This document shows, piece by piece, positions 44,720-57,114 of a DNA stretch of 64,000 bases; within the stretch, counting starts at the first letter, position 1, and every line of letters starts with the position of its first letter. The notes beneath the pieces were generated by a model. It was not told where the DNA came from. It ran no database searches and worked only from the letters and a program-made list of their open reading frames with translations. The position numbers and the translations under genes were made by a program. The DNA is from Triglochin maritima. Lineage: Eukaryota; Streptophyta; Magnoliopsida; Alismatales; Juncaginaceae. The DNA lies in the NCBI GenBank assembly GCA_963682175.1, contig OY821775.1:15348501-15412500 (forward strand). Direction: 5' to 3'.

Positions 44720-46784
44720 TGAAAGGAATGTGTTCTAAAAGTTTTACTTTTAAATGTCTTTTATTATGAATTGAATGTATTGAACATTTCGTTCTCTGCT
44801 TAATGTATTTGTCTTTTGGAAGTGTTAATGAATATGCTATTGGTCCTTAAATGTGGAACTCTAAACGATAATGGTTTACATAAATTAGAAGTAATTCATA
44901 ATCATGGTAATTAACATGGGGCATTGATTACCGAGTTAAGATTGTCGTGTTGGTTAAAAGAGATTGTAGCTCTACGAATATTTAACAACACGAGTATATG
45001 AAATAGAGAATGTTTCTTTCATATTGAATTGACCTAACGAATGAAACTTTATGAAATTGTGTTTGTGTCATTAATGTTTTCATTGTGTCTTTGAATCCTA
45101 AGATATATGAGATTTATATCTTTTCACACAATGAGTGTATGATTTGATTATTATTATCAAAAGCTGTCAATACGTATGGTGATAAAGGTATTACTTGGTT
45201 ATACATAACTTGTGATGGAAAAGTTGATATGTCAAAAGATTATTATTGTCCTTCTTGACTTGAGTGATGATAATGTTGGGCCCTTTTATAAAGCAAATTA
45301 TAATGTGCACAATGTAACTTGTGTATAATTACATATTTATAATTAACTTGAAAAATCAAGAAATGAATATTTAATACAAAGATGACACATTTCTACTTTG
45401 TATAATATTCTCAATATCATAAGGCAAGGGATAGACACGAGTGATATTAAATATCACTGAATGGATCATGTTTAGTTCTAGTGAGCAAAACATCTTTGTT
45501 ATTTGGATAACTATAATGTGTAGCTAGTACCACTTATATTTTTTATGATATAAAGTGATATACATTGCAACATAACTTAAATTCTCTTATAGGTCACACC
45601 ACAGAACTGGAAAATAAGAAATTTGATTTTACATTTTATATGATGTATTAAAATACAAGTGGTAAAATAATAAAATCAATATGTTGTGATTACGACATAG
45701 TTAGATTAATCAATAAATTTATATAAAATGTAAATATATTATGGGGTATAATGTTTGACATTATATATGATAATATAGTTCATAATATAATGTGGTTCGT
45801 AACATTATAAAATATAAATTTGCTAAAACCCCAAAGATCAGATTTTGTTGAATATTGATCCAAAAGTTGATAAAGGCAAAAACAATGAAAAACTGTGAGA
45901 CGTTTTTCGAGTACCGGTCGACTGAATTGAATAGTAACTTTGAAATTTGGAAACGATCGACCGGTTGGACGCTTGGTTCGACCGAAAATAACACGAACGT
46001 TTTCTGTTGTGAAACGGTCGGCTGGTGTGAGTCATGGTTCGACCAAAATTATCAGAAGCGTTCTTAGTAAGGATTCGGTCAACCGACTTCGAACACAGTC
46101 AGACCGAAATTGTCGATTTTTGACCATCGATCGACTGATTGGTAATTTTGGTTGACCGTTTCTGCACGGTTTTGCTTAAATTAATAAGAGAATTTCTTTG
46201 ATCATGGGTTGGATTTGTTCCAAATTGGTCAAATTAGGTTAAGAGATGATTACGTGTCGAAATATGATTGGTTTAGAGGAGCTAAAAATAAGGAATCATG
46301 TGTATGTGGCTTACGCATGATGTGGGATGGAGGAAGCCCTATAAATAGGTCTCCTCTCTTTTTTGTTTACATGAATGCAAAAATTTCTCCTCTCCACATT
46401 TCTCCACCAAATCCATCCAAAAATTCCCTTGTTAGTTGAGTGTTTTAGAGATTAAATTCTCCGGAGCATTAAAGAGGTAATTCTAGCCTTGATTTAGAGA
46501 TTGATTCACTAGCTCCGATCTCTCTAATCTTGTTTAGAGCTTGGTAAACACTTGGAGGAATTCCGAGGCGATCCGACGTGCAACTCATCTTCCTGTTGGT
46601 AAATGAGATTTAATAATACCCGAAGTATGATCCAATCTATGTATTTCAATATTAAATAGTTAATTACATATTGAAATACAATTAGAAATTTTGTACATAA
46701 ACTTGTTGAAAAATATGAAAATCGATCACAAATGCTTGTTATTTTTTTTAAAATATATACAAGTATAAGGCACAAAATCCTAAA
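44720..46784 (+). mobile_element. Solo LTR-A
   Basis: 2065 bp, TGAAAGGAATGTG to AAAATCCTAAA (terminal CA mutated). Candidate target duplication GTTTC (44715-44719) and GTTTG (46785-46789), four of five. A decayed GGTCGACC array spans about 45914-46160, with a TATA box CCTATAAATAGG at 46339-46350 about 180 bp downstream. Confidence 0.85.
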
Positions 46785-47480
46785 GTTTGGTTCTCCAAGT
46801 CGTTGCCTCTCCTTGAGGTTTTGTCCTTTAATTTGTCGCCTCTCTCTCAAAATCGGACACGACACGATGCAGTGACACGATTTAGACACAACTTTATATT
46901 AAAAAATTTGTATGATTGAAATGTTTTATTATGATGATTTGTATAAAAAAATTGTATGATTATATTTTTTGACACAAACACAACATGATCACACGATATG
47001 TTGTTTTTTACACGAATTTGACACAAACTGCTTCTTTTATTAGATAATCAATTGTTTTTACTTGATAAAACTCAATTAAGATTTTATTTAGAATGAAAAT
47101 ATTAATATAATATGTTAATTATTTTCAATTTACGCATGATGAATCTTTTTCAATTTGTTCTATACACGATAACACGAAATTCTAACATGAGTGAAGAACT
47201 GTTTGATACGATAGTACACGAACACGACACGATTGACATGTCTACGTTCAGTGCGAAGCCGACGAATGAATGGTCTTCCCCATCAGTTGACCTAGTTTTC
47301 CCCTTTAGTTGACCCCTTTCCCCATCACCATAGTTGATGGTATTCCAATCATTGGTTGTGACCTCTCCTCTGTTTCCCATAGTGACCATCAAGTGGCATC
47401 ATGCTTTCAAATTTTTCTACTTGACCATAATTCATGTGCCAAAAATTTGTTTCCTTCTCCGGTCAACGATTCTTGTTTAT
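46785..47480. other. Intergenic DNA with CACGACACGA-type repeats
   Basis: Short ACACGA/GACACGA words cluster at both ends of about 46852-47235, in a pattern seen in some plant MITEs, but I could not pair clean terminal inverted repeats or a target duplication. Confidence 0.35.
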
Positions 47481-47487
47481 TAGAGGT

Positions 47488-49286
47488 AGAACTTGGTACC
47501 GTGCTGGGCCTACGGTACCTATCTCCCGTCGAGCACGGTTAAACCGAACGACTATAAAGTCGTTTGGTGCTGACGTCAGCAGAGGCTAGCAACTATATTG
47601 GGTTTTTTGTTTTCTTTAAATTACGAAAATGTCTCTACAAAAATCTCCATAAACCCATCGTTTCATTCATATTCTTCACACCAAATCTTCTTAATTTCTT
47701 CTAATCTTTTTTTAAGCTCTTCAATCTTTCACTAAGAGCTTAATAAAAGTGCTCGAAGTGGGTCGAGTTTGAAAAAAAACTTAAAGCTGCATGCAGATTG
47801 TCTGATTCGTTTCATTTCGTGAGACACTGCTGACACATCTTTTCGTTTGCATTTCTTCCTCTTTTAGTGTATTTTAGTTAAATTTAATTTAGTTAATTAT
47901 CATGGCTTTCTCATTGTTTAAAATAATTAGATTTTTGTTACATATTTTTTAATTTCAACGGCATCTGAACCCTCGATTAATTCATCACCTGAAATGGATC
48001 ATAATCCCCTTGTTAGTGCATCAATTACAATATCCAAAGGTAGAAGTACGAGAAAAAGAACTAACCCTGTTTGGGAAGATTTTGACTTAAGCCAAGATAA
48101 AAATGGCAGAACTATCGCCATATGTAAAATATGTGTTGCACAACTTAATGCACTTAGTAGCAATGAAACTAGTTATCTAACAAGATATGTCGAAAAAAGG
48201 TAAACGTAGGAATGTTGGATCATCTATTTCACAGCAAACAATTTTAGATTCTAGTAGTGAAAATTTTAAACTAGGAAATACAATCCAATTAAATGTAGAG
48301 ATGTAATTTGTGAATATATAGTTAGATATGAATTACCATTTAGCCAATGTGAATCTCGAAATCTCGGCATTTAGTTACCATAACCACAATTTCAACCATT
48401 TTCCCAACACACATTTAATAATGTTGCAAATAAAAAAATTAATAGCGGAAAAATAGACTTAATTTTTTCATTTGCAGCAATGACTTCTAAGATAGCATTA
48501 ACTAGCAATGTTTGGACCGATCCTAATCAATTTTATATTGTTGCGTAACTACTCATTTTTTAGATAATTCATGGGTTTTATGTAATAAGTTATTTCTTTT
48601 GCACTAATTTTGCGTCCACACAGTACTATGATTGTATATAACCATATAAGAGATGTATTGCAAACTTATTCAAAAGAAAATAAATTTTCTCCAATTTCTT
48701 TTGGCAATGCTACTAATAAATCTTGAGCAGTAGAATTACTTAAAATTTTATGTAATCCACCCTTTAATGGTATTATTTTTCATGTTAGTTGTGTTTGTCA
48801 CGTTTTAAACTTAGTCATACAACATAGACTTGAAATAATAAAATCTTATTTACAAAATGTTAGAGATGTTTCGCTTTTATATGAAGTAATACTACACATA
48901 GATATCAAGACTTTAGGGAAATGTGCTTTAGTAGTGATGTTGAACCTATGAAATTTAAATTAGATGTCCCTAGTAGATAGAATTCTACTTATGAAAGGTT
49001 GAAATATTGTTGTCCTTATAGTCCTTAAATTAGAATTTTTTATAATGAAAAAGGGAAAAAAATAAGAAATCTTGATTGAGAAAATTGTAAAATTATGTTA
49101 GATTTTTTGAAACTTTTTTTTTTCAAATACACTTAGGCATTAAGTGAAACCTTTTACACAACTGCTACCATATTTATTGTTGAATTACTTCTAATTATTA
49201 AAGTATTTATGAAATATTTGAGTAATGCTAGTTTTGTTGAAATTATAAATGTATTAGATGCTAAATTTAATAAATATTATAAACCT
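47488..49286 (+). pseudogene. hAT (Ac-like) transposase relic
   Basis: A BED-type zinc-finger region opens the readable part at 47994-48203 (RTNPVWEDFDL, ICKICVAQLNALSSN, SYLTRYVEK). Past a frameshift come hAT transposase blocks in decayed form: LPFSQCESRN (about 48340), FAAMTSKIALTSNVWTDPNQ (about 48475-48530), TTATIFIVELLLI and VLDAKFNKYYK near 49160-49285. These are the DNA-binding, RNase-H-like and C-terminal dimerisation parts of Ac/Tam3-type transposases. Many stops make it inactive. The 3' end is cut at 49286 by an LTR. Upstream sequence near 47488 may be the element's start but is not proven. Confidence 0.8.
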
Positions 49287-49400
49287 TGATAGGATTTCGT
49301 GCTCTATGCTTGAGTATATATTTTTAGAATTTTACAAGCAATTATGATCGATTTTCATATTTTCCAATAATTTAATGTACAAGTCTCCTTAATTGCACTT

Positions 49401-49446
<46 letters not shown>

Positions 49447-50835
49447 TACTATATAATATCAAAATACATAGTTGGATCATACCTAAAGGATTGTCAAACC
49501 TTTTAACCAACTGGAAGTCTAGTTGCACGTCAAATTGCCTCGGAATTACCTCGTGTCGAGTCCTGTGTCCAGCCGATTGACCGTTTCCGAACTCAAAAGT
49601 TAGTGTAGAATTAGGTTGATTGGTTTTTGAAAAACGTTTAACCATTTTTCTCTATTTTTGTCTTTACCAAATTTTGGATCAATATCCAACAAATTTTAAG
49701 TTGTGAGATTTTAGCAAATTCATATGTTATAATGTTACTGATTACATTATATCATGTAATATATTATCATATATGATGTTGAAACATCATACCCCATAAT
49801 ATATACATCTCATTCAAATTCATTTGTTATTCTAATCATGTCATTATTACAACGTAATAATTTTATTATTTTACCATATGTATATCATTTCATATCATAT
49901 GAAATTTAATACATCACATAAAATACAAAATCATATTCTTGTTTCCCAATTTTGTGGTGTGACCTATAGAAGGATATAAGTTATGTTGGCAATGATATAA
50001 AATATTTTATATCATAAACTATAAGCGGTATCTAGCTACACATTTTTACCCAAATAACAAAGTTATTTTGTTCACTCGAACAAAACCCCATCCATTTAGT
50101 GATATGTAATATAACACTTCTATATATCTCTTGCTTCATGATATTACGAATATTATACAAAGTATGAATGTGTCATCTTTGTATTATATATTCTTTTTCT
50201 TGATCTCATAAGTTAATTATAAATATGTAACTACACATAAGTTACATGTGCACATTATAATGTTTTTTTATCAATGGACCCAATAATATCATCACTCAAA
50301 TGAAGAGGGACCATTATAATCTTTGACATATCATCTTTTCCAGCACAAGTTATGTATAATCAACTAATATATTTTTTACTATGCGTAATAATAGTTTTTG
50401 ATATTAATCAAATTATACACTTCTCATGTGAAAATATATAAGTCTCATAGCTTAGGATTCAAAGACACAATGAAAACATTAATGACACAAACACAATTCT
50501 ATAATGTTTTATTTATTAGGTTTATTCAATATATTAAAGAAAACACTTTCTATTTCATATACTCATGTTATTAAAATATTTGTAGAGCTACAATCCCTTT
50601 AATCAATTTGACAATCTTAACTTGCTAATTAATGTCCCATGTTAATCACCATGATTGTGAATTACTTTTGAATTTGTAAACCATTATCTTTTAGAGCTCT
50701 ACAATTAAGGACCAAGAGCATCTTCCTTAATTCTTCTAAAAGACGAATACATCAATCAAGGAACAAAATATTTATACATTCAATTCATAATAAAAGACAT
50801 ATAAAAGAATACATTTAGAACACACATTCCTTTCA
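49287..50835 (-). mobile_element. LTR-A copy with unmatched flanks and internal deletion
   Basis: A minus-strand LTR-A from TGATAGGATTTCGTG (49287) to ACACATTCCTTTCA (50835). It is 1549 bp, about 0.5 kb shorter than other copies; the dyad array and TATA region are mostly gone. Flanking 5-mers differ (AACCT and GTTAT), with hAT transposase on the left and Gypsy integrase on the right. An (AT)n microsatellite lies at 49402-49443. Confidence 0.8.
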
Positions 50836-53800
50836 GTTATGGGGTCGGAAGCTTGTGGGGAATCATATACTTCCTCATAAGCGCTTCAAATGAGGGATTA
50901 CAGAAGTGGGTGTGTCAGTCGTTTATTATGGTATGAGGTGTCCCTTAAAAATTTAGTGACAACTTTGTTGACATCGGTCTTAGTGAGGATAGCCTCAACC
51001 CACTTAGACACATAGTCAAAAACCACCAAAATATAAACATTCCCAAAGGAGTTTGGAAAGGGACCCATGATGTTGATGCCTCATACATCGAAGATATCGA
51101 TGACGAGGATATTTTGCAAAGACATCATATCTCGTTGTCCTATTTTGCCAAGGTGTTGATACATATTACATTGCTTATGAAATTCTCAAGCATCTTTAAA
51201 AGCAATGACCAATAGAATCCAGATTGGAGCACCTTTGTGACAATTTTCTTAAGCTCTAAAGTGTCATCCACACGCCTCATAATGACAACATTGGAGCACA
51301 CTTTGAAACTCGTTATCTGGGATGCACCACCTGAAAATTTGGTCGAGAAAATATTTGAACAGATAGGAGTAATCCGAATTGAAAAATCTGACTAAAGATC
51401 TAAATTTTGCTTGGTCAGATTTTGTCCAACCCACAGGAAGTTGCTTAGTGACAAGATAGTTCATGATATCGACGAACCATGGGTTGTCCTTATTCGTGAA
51501 CAACAACTCATCAGGAAAACTATCATTGATTGTGGTTTCCTGCAGGTTGGGTGTCTCAAGAAGAGATAGGTGGTCAGCCACAACATTTTCGCACCAATAT
51601 TTATCCCAGATTTCTAAATCAATTTCCTGCAACAACATGATCCAATTTTAGTAACTGGGATTTAGCATCTTTCTTTACCACGAGGTGCTTGATATCCGTG
51701 TGATTAGAATAAATTATCACACGAGATCCGATAAAAGTATGATCAAAATTTCTCCAAAGCAGATACAATCGCCAAGAATGCTTTCTTAGTCACGGTATAG
51801 TTTACTTGGGCATCATTGAGTGTTCTACTATCATAGTAGATCACACGAGGCAAGTTGTTAATTCTTTGCCCAAGCACCGCTCCCATAACAAAGTCTGATG
51901 CATCATACATCAGCTCAAAGGGTACAATCCACACCAGTACCTTAATTATGGAAGCTAAAGTCATCTTTTGCTTTGAAGTCAAGAAGACGTTCATGTGTGA
52001 ACTCGAAGTTGACATCTTTCCCCAATAACTCAGTGAGAGGTCGAGCTATCTTATTGAAATCCTTAATGAACCGCCTATAAAATTTTACATGCCCTAGAAA
52101 GCCGTGGATATCCTTAACATTAGTGGTAGTGGAAGATTTTCACTAAGCCCTACTTTTGCAGGGTCACCCTCTATATACTTATTTGAGACCACATGCCCAA
52201 GTATGATCCCTCGCTTAACATAAAATGATATTTTTCCCAATTCAGAGCAAAGTTCTTTTCTCTACAACACTTGAGGACAAAGCTTAAGTGATGGAGGCAT
52301 TCCTAGAGAAAGGAGTCAAATATATGGAGAAGTCGTCCATGAAGATTTCAAGGAAACATTGTACCATATATGAGAAGAAGTTCATCATACACCTTTGAAA
52401 TGTTGTTGGAGCGTTACATAACCTAAAAGACATGTGACGATAAGTAAACATTCCAAACAGAGAAGTAAAAATGGTATTCTCTTGATCTTTTGAGGCAATG
52501 GGGATTTGGTTGTAACTGGAGTATCCATCGAGAAAATAATAACACTCCTGTCCGACCAACTTTTCCAACATCTGGTCGATGAATGACAGAGGAAAATGAT
52601 CTTTTCGGGTAGCTGCAAACACAAACTCGCCAACCCATTCGTAGATGAGTTGGTATAAGCTCATTATGCTCATTTTCCACGACAATCATGTCATACTTCT
52701 TTGGAATCACATGTACAGGGCTAACCCACGAACTGTTTGAAATGGATAAATTATACCATTATGCAAGCATTTAAGCAATTGACATTGGACAGTCTCTTTA
52801 AGCATAGGATTTAGTCTTTGTTTTGGGTCCTGGTGAGGCCGAGAATCCTCTTTCATGTGGATCCAGTGTTGCACTATACTAGGGCTTATTCCCTTAATAT
52901 CCTTCAAGGAGCACCCGATAACCTCTTTATTCTCCAAAAGAACTGATTTAAGGGTAGCTTCCTGGTCTCTATCAAGATCGGAAGCAATGATGACTAGTAA
53001 GGTCTCATTATCCCCAAACATTATGTATTTCAGGTTATCGAATAGCAACCTAAGCTCAAACTTAAGGTAAGTCCTTATTAGATTCAGAGTTGATTTCAAG
53101 TGGCTCAAGTGCCACAAAATAAGAAGAGAAAGCACCAATGTGTGCCTCCTCATCAAGGAATTCAGAAGGGGATTCCTCAAGATCATCCTCTCTCACAACC
53201 TGGTCATTGGGCAACACAATGAAATGTTGATAAGACTCGAATGCGCCCATTAATCCATTTTATCAGTGTCTTGAATGAGATTGGCTCCAAAGGACAGTCA
53301 AACAAACCAGGTTGCTTACCCAGAGTGAAGATGTTTAAATTTGCAGTTACATTGTCAAATGACAACCTCATCAAGCCAGTACGACAGTTAATCAAAGCAT
53401 TTCACGTCGCCAGAAATGGCCTCCTAAGGATCATCACAATTTGTTCTTGTGGGTTAGACATTAGTTTTGTATCCAGGATAATAAAATCAATTGGAAATAT
53501 GAACCCACCCACTTTTATAAGGACGTCATCTACAACCCCACGTAGAACTTTGACCGACTTGTCTGTCAACTAAATGGTAGTCATTGTTGGCTTAAGGTCA
53601 CCAATTCCTAGGTTGACGTTGACTGAATAAGGAAGGACCTGTACAGATGCCCCCAAATCCAATAAAGTTTGATGGATAGGCACATTACCAATGACACAAG
53701 ACATAATTGGACAGGCAGGGAGGGTCCTTGTATTTTACTTATGCCAATTGTGTCAGGATCGAACTCACATTGGCAGCCAATAAGGCTTTCTTAGGGACAT

Positions 53801-53853
53801 TAGTTCGCCTCTTCTGGGTGCACATATCTTCAAGGAATTTGGCATATGGTGAC
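50836..53853 (-). pseudogene. Athila-like Ty3/Gypsy gag-pol relic
   Basis: Decayed minus-strand pol, read from right to left: end of gag and start of protease (KFLEDMCTQKRRTNVPKKAL near 53830-53780; DLGASVQVLPYSV-like text near 53670-53610; INCRTGLMRLSFDNVTANL near 53395), RT (RKDHFPLSFIDQMLEKLVG, CYYFLDGYSSYNQ, FRLCNAPTTFQRCMM, FLEIFMDDFSIY at 52640-52310), RNase H (52015-51743: SDFVMGAVLGQRI, YYDSRTLNDAQVNYT), then the integrase N-terminal region (51638-51264: CENVVADHLSLLE, RWCIPDNEFQSVLQ) and part of its core (GPFPNSFGNVYILVV near 51060). It stops at 50836 inside the core at HKLPTP. Frames break repeatedly. Confidence 0.88.
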
Positions 53854-54687
53854 TGATGAGATTTTTATTTATACCGCAAGTGCACGACATCAATGAAGAC
53901 GCGACAAGTACGGGTCGAACACAAGGAGGGAGAGATTCTTATATTTTTGTGATTTTTGATTAAGGAAAGAAAAAGAGAAATAGGGTTGGTTTGAGAATTT
54001 TGGATTTTTTTATTTTTCTAAAGCAAGAACAACAAAAACAAAAACTAAGAAGAAACAACTATGGATGAGAGTCCAGCGGGTGGAAGTTATGAATCTTCGA
54101 GTTAGATTAGAAATCACGAAAATTATTATAAATCAAGTGAGATATTAAGCATCATATGATAATTGATTTAACAAAAACTCATATGATCAAAACACTAACA
54201 AGAAATTAAAATAAAAACGATCTCTCTTCTCTAACCCTAAATCCGTCACCCCCACCCTTTGGATGGTTTTAGAAACCCATGGGGAGAAGATGGGGAGAAG
54301 GGGTCATGGAGATCATCGAGAGACTACGAAAAAAAGAAATATTATACTAAACTACGATCTACGAAAACAAATGCAATTATTCTAAGCATGCAACAAATTA
54401 TTCTAAGAGAAGAATAAAGAACAACTAAATTACTCTACTAGAATTAAGAACCTGAAATATTAATCTAAAACTAAGCTTACGAAAGACAAAGACAAGGGAG
54501 AAATAAATGGGCAGAATTTTATTGCTATAGAATGGAATACAAAAAAGTTCAAAGTTCCCTTACAACAATATTTCGGGGCTATTTATAGCCGATACAAGGA
54601 ACCCTAAGTATGCATAAGGAAGGACACGTGTTATGACACAACTAAACGAAAATAAGGGGCATGGATCGCAAACCGTGCGGCGTTTCC

Positions 54688-56738
54688 TGAAGGGAATGTG
54701 TTCTAAAAGTTTTACTTTTAAATTTCAATTATTATGAATTGAATGAGAAATCATTTTGTTCCTTGTTTATGTTATTCGTCTTTTAGAAGTGTTAAGGAAG
54801 AGACTCTTGGTCCTTAACCGTAGAGTTCTGAAAGATATTGGTTTGCATAAAACAAAAGATATTCGCAATCATGGTAATTAACATGGGACATTAATTACCG
54901 AGTTAAGATTGTCGTGTTGGTCATAGATCATTGTAGCTCTACAAGTGAGTGACGACACGGGTATGCAAAAGAGGAAAATATTACTTTTGTATACTGAATA
55001 GACCTAATAAGTAAAATATTATAGAAATGTCTTTCTGTGTCATTAATATTTTACTGTGTCTTTGGTCCTTTGATATGAGACTTATATCCGATCGCTTAAG
55101 GAGTTCTTAATTAGACTAGTGTCTTGAGCTATCGATGAGTGTAGTGTAAAGGCATTAGTTGGTTAAGTACAACTTTTGTTGGAGAAGATAGTTAGTCAAA
55201 AGATTATCATTGCCCCTCTTAATTGAGTGATGATATTAGTGGGCCCCTTGATAAAGCAAAGTTATAATGTGCACAATGTGATTTGAGTTAAATCACATAT
55301 TTATAACTAGCTTAAAGAGATCAAGAAATGAATACTAATACAAAGATGACACAATACTACTTTGTGTGTATTCTTAATATCATGAGGCAAGGGACGGACA
55401 CAAGTGGTGCACTCCATCACTAAGTGGATCGGGTTTTGGTTCGAGTGGAATTAAGACATCTAACTAATTGGGAGCTATAATGTGTAGCTAGATACCGCTT
55501 ATAGCTTGTGATATTAAGCTCTTAATATCACTGCCAACTTAGTTTAGATCCTCCCATAGGTCACACCACAAAACTGGGAAACAAGAAATAGGGATTTTGA
55601 GTTCATAGGATGTGTCGGGTTTCATATAGAAAATATGACACATGGGGTGAATAAGCAAAATCAAAATTATGTTGTGATTGATAACATAATTAGAATCTAA
55701 ATTAAATTCATATGTGATGTAAATATTATGGGGTGTAATGATTGATCATTACATAGGATAATATGTTACATAAGTTGTGAATTTACTAATAATCCCGAAA
55801 TGTCAAATTTTGTAGGGGTTAAACCGAAATTTGACAAGTCTGCAAAACAGTGCTCAAACGGTCGACCGGATAGCAGTAAAAGGTCGACCGGTAGGGCACG
55901 GTCGACCGGACGAGTCTCGACCGATAACAGGGAATTTTCATCTGTTCGAACGGTCGACCGAAAGTGATCGGTCGGTCGACCGAACATTGCGATGGAATAA
56001 TTCCTATTACGAACGGCCGACCGAATGTTGAACGGTCGACCGAAACATTGGTTCGAGCGGTCGACCGCACCTTGAACGGTCGACCGGTCCAGACGGTTTT
56101 ATGCAGAATTAATTTAAGAATTAATTAGATCATGCATGGAATTGGTCCATAATTGATTTAATTCATGGCTAATATTATTTATTAATAAATAATGGATGGT
56201 TAGATGGAATTTTGCATGGAATCATGGGCAAGAGGTTGCACATGAATAGGTAATTTGGAGAGAACCTATAAATACAAGGTTATCTCATTACCTCCTTAAT
56301 TAATTCATTATTTTTCTTTTGCAAAATTTCTCTCCATAATTCTCCACGAAAATTCCTTAATTCTTAAATTTAGTTTTAGTTCTTAAAAGATCATCTTCTC
56401 AAGGGAATTAAAGAGGGGTTAGTAATTAGATTCTTAACCCAATCGGAGATTGAGAGACTAGCTTCCCTCTCTCCGATCTTGTTTAGAATTTGGTGAATAC
56501 TCGGAGGCATCCGGCGCATCGAGGAGCATCCCAACCATCTCCGAATCTTCGAGAAGTTTTAGAGAACTTCTAGGTATGAATTTCGGAGCTCCTTCATGTT
56601 TGTTTTAATAGAGTTTTTGAAACTAGTTTGTTAAAACAAACCGATGCATGCAATAAATTCTAGAAAATTGAAAATTGATCCTTATTATACGTGAAAATTC
56701 GAAAAATATATATGTATAATTAAACATGAAATCCTACA
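54688..56738 (+). mobile_element. Solo LTR-A with perfect target duplication
   Basis: 2051 bp, TGAAGGGAATGTG to GAAATCCTACA, flanked by TTTCC (54683-54687 and 56739-56743). The best-preserved copy of the LTR-A regulatory layout: dyad array at 55859-56089, then TATA-like CTATAAATACAAGG at 56268-56281. Confidence 0.94.
55859..56089. promoter_or_regulatory. GGTCGACC dyad array upstream of the LTR-A TATA box
   Basis: Eight exact GGTCGACC octamers (55860, 55882, 55900, 55952, 55974, 56034, 56059, 56079) plus variants at 55915 and 56015 lie within 230 bp. Centre-to-centre steps are mostly 18-25 bp or about double that, close to two helical turns. The array ends about 180 bp before the TATA-like box. 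Each octamer contains a SalI site. Confidence 0.85.
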
Positions 56739-57114
56739 TTTCCGCCACACATTGACCGTCAGTTGCGGCGGAATCGCCGCATGGATGGTCCAGATCAATT
56801 TGTGATTTTGCGGGTGTGTTTTTGGTATGTTCTAGATGGCCTCCACGCGTAAATCAATTATTGCATATCTTTGGAGATCCGAATTTGATTTCTTCTTGAA
56901 TACTCCTCCAAAATACCTTTTTAGTCCTTCTAATTTGCGATCAGGTCCCTGACTTTTTATGCAATCACTTGGATTTCAACTTGAGCTTGGATCTCTAGCT
57001 AATTGGTCTTTGTGATCTATTTGAGTCCATTGCACGCGTTTTAGCTCGAATATTGGTAAATTGCATTGTAACTCCTGAATTCTGCACAATTTCTCAAAAC
57101 AATACCTTAGTAGC

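Larger units (their letters stand above)
53854..57114 (-). mobile_element. LTR-D, an LTR inserted in the Athila-like protease region and split by later elements
   Basis: It begins TGATGAGATTTTTATTTATACCG at 53854, and its next bases (CGCAAGTGCACGAC) match the end of LTR-B and LTR-C. It continues through 54687, is interrupted by a solo LTR-A, resumes at 56744 and runs to 57114, where the LTR-B element is inserted. About 1.2 kb of LTR is visible; its other end lies beyond the right edge of the window. Whether it is solo or part of an element cannot be told. Confidence 0.6.

Noticed and set aside
44404..44769. Overlapping frames on both strands in the C-rich segment
   Set aside because: Simple composition, no domain, and the last part is the start of a solo LTR.
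46852..47235. CACGACACGA-word cluster as a MITE
   Set aside because: No clean terminal inverted repeat or target duplication could be paired by eye.
49402..49443. AT-repeat as an origin or regulatory site
   Set aside because: A plain dinucleotide microsatellite inside an LTR.
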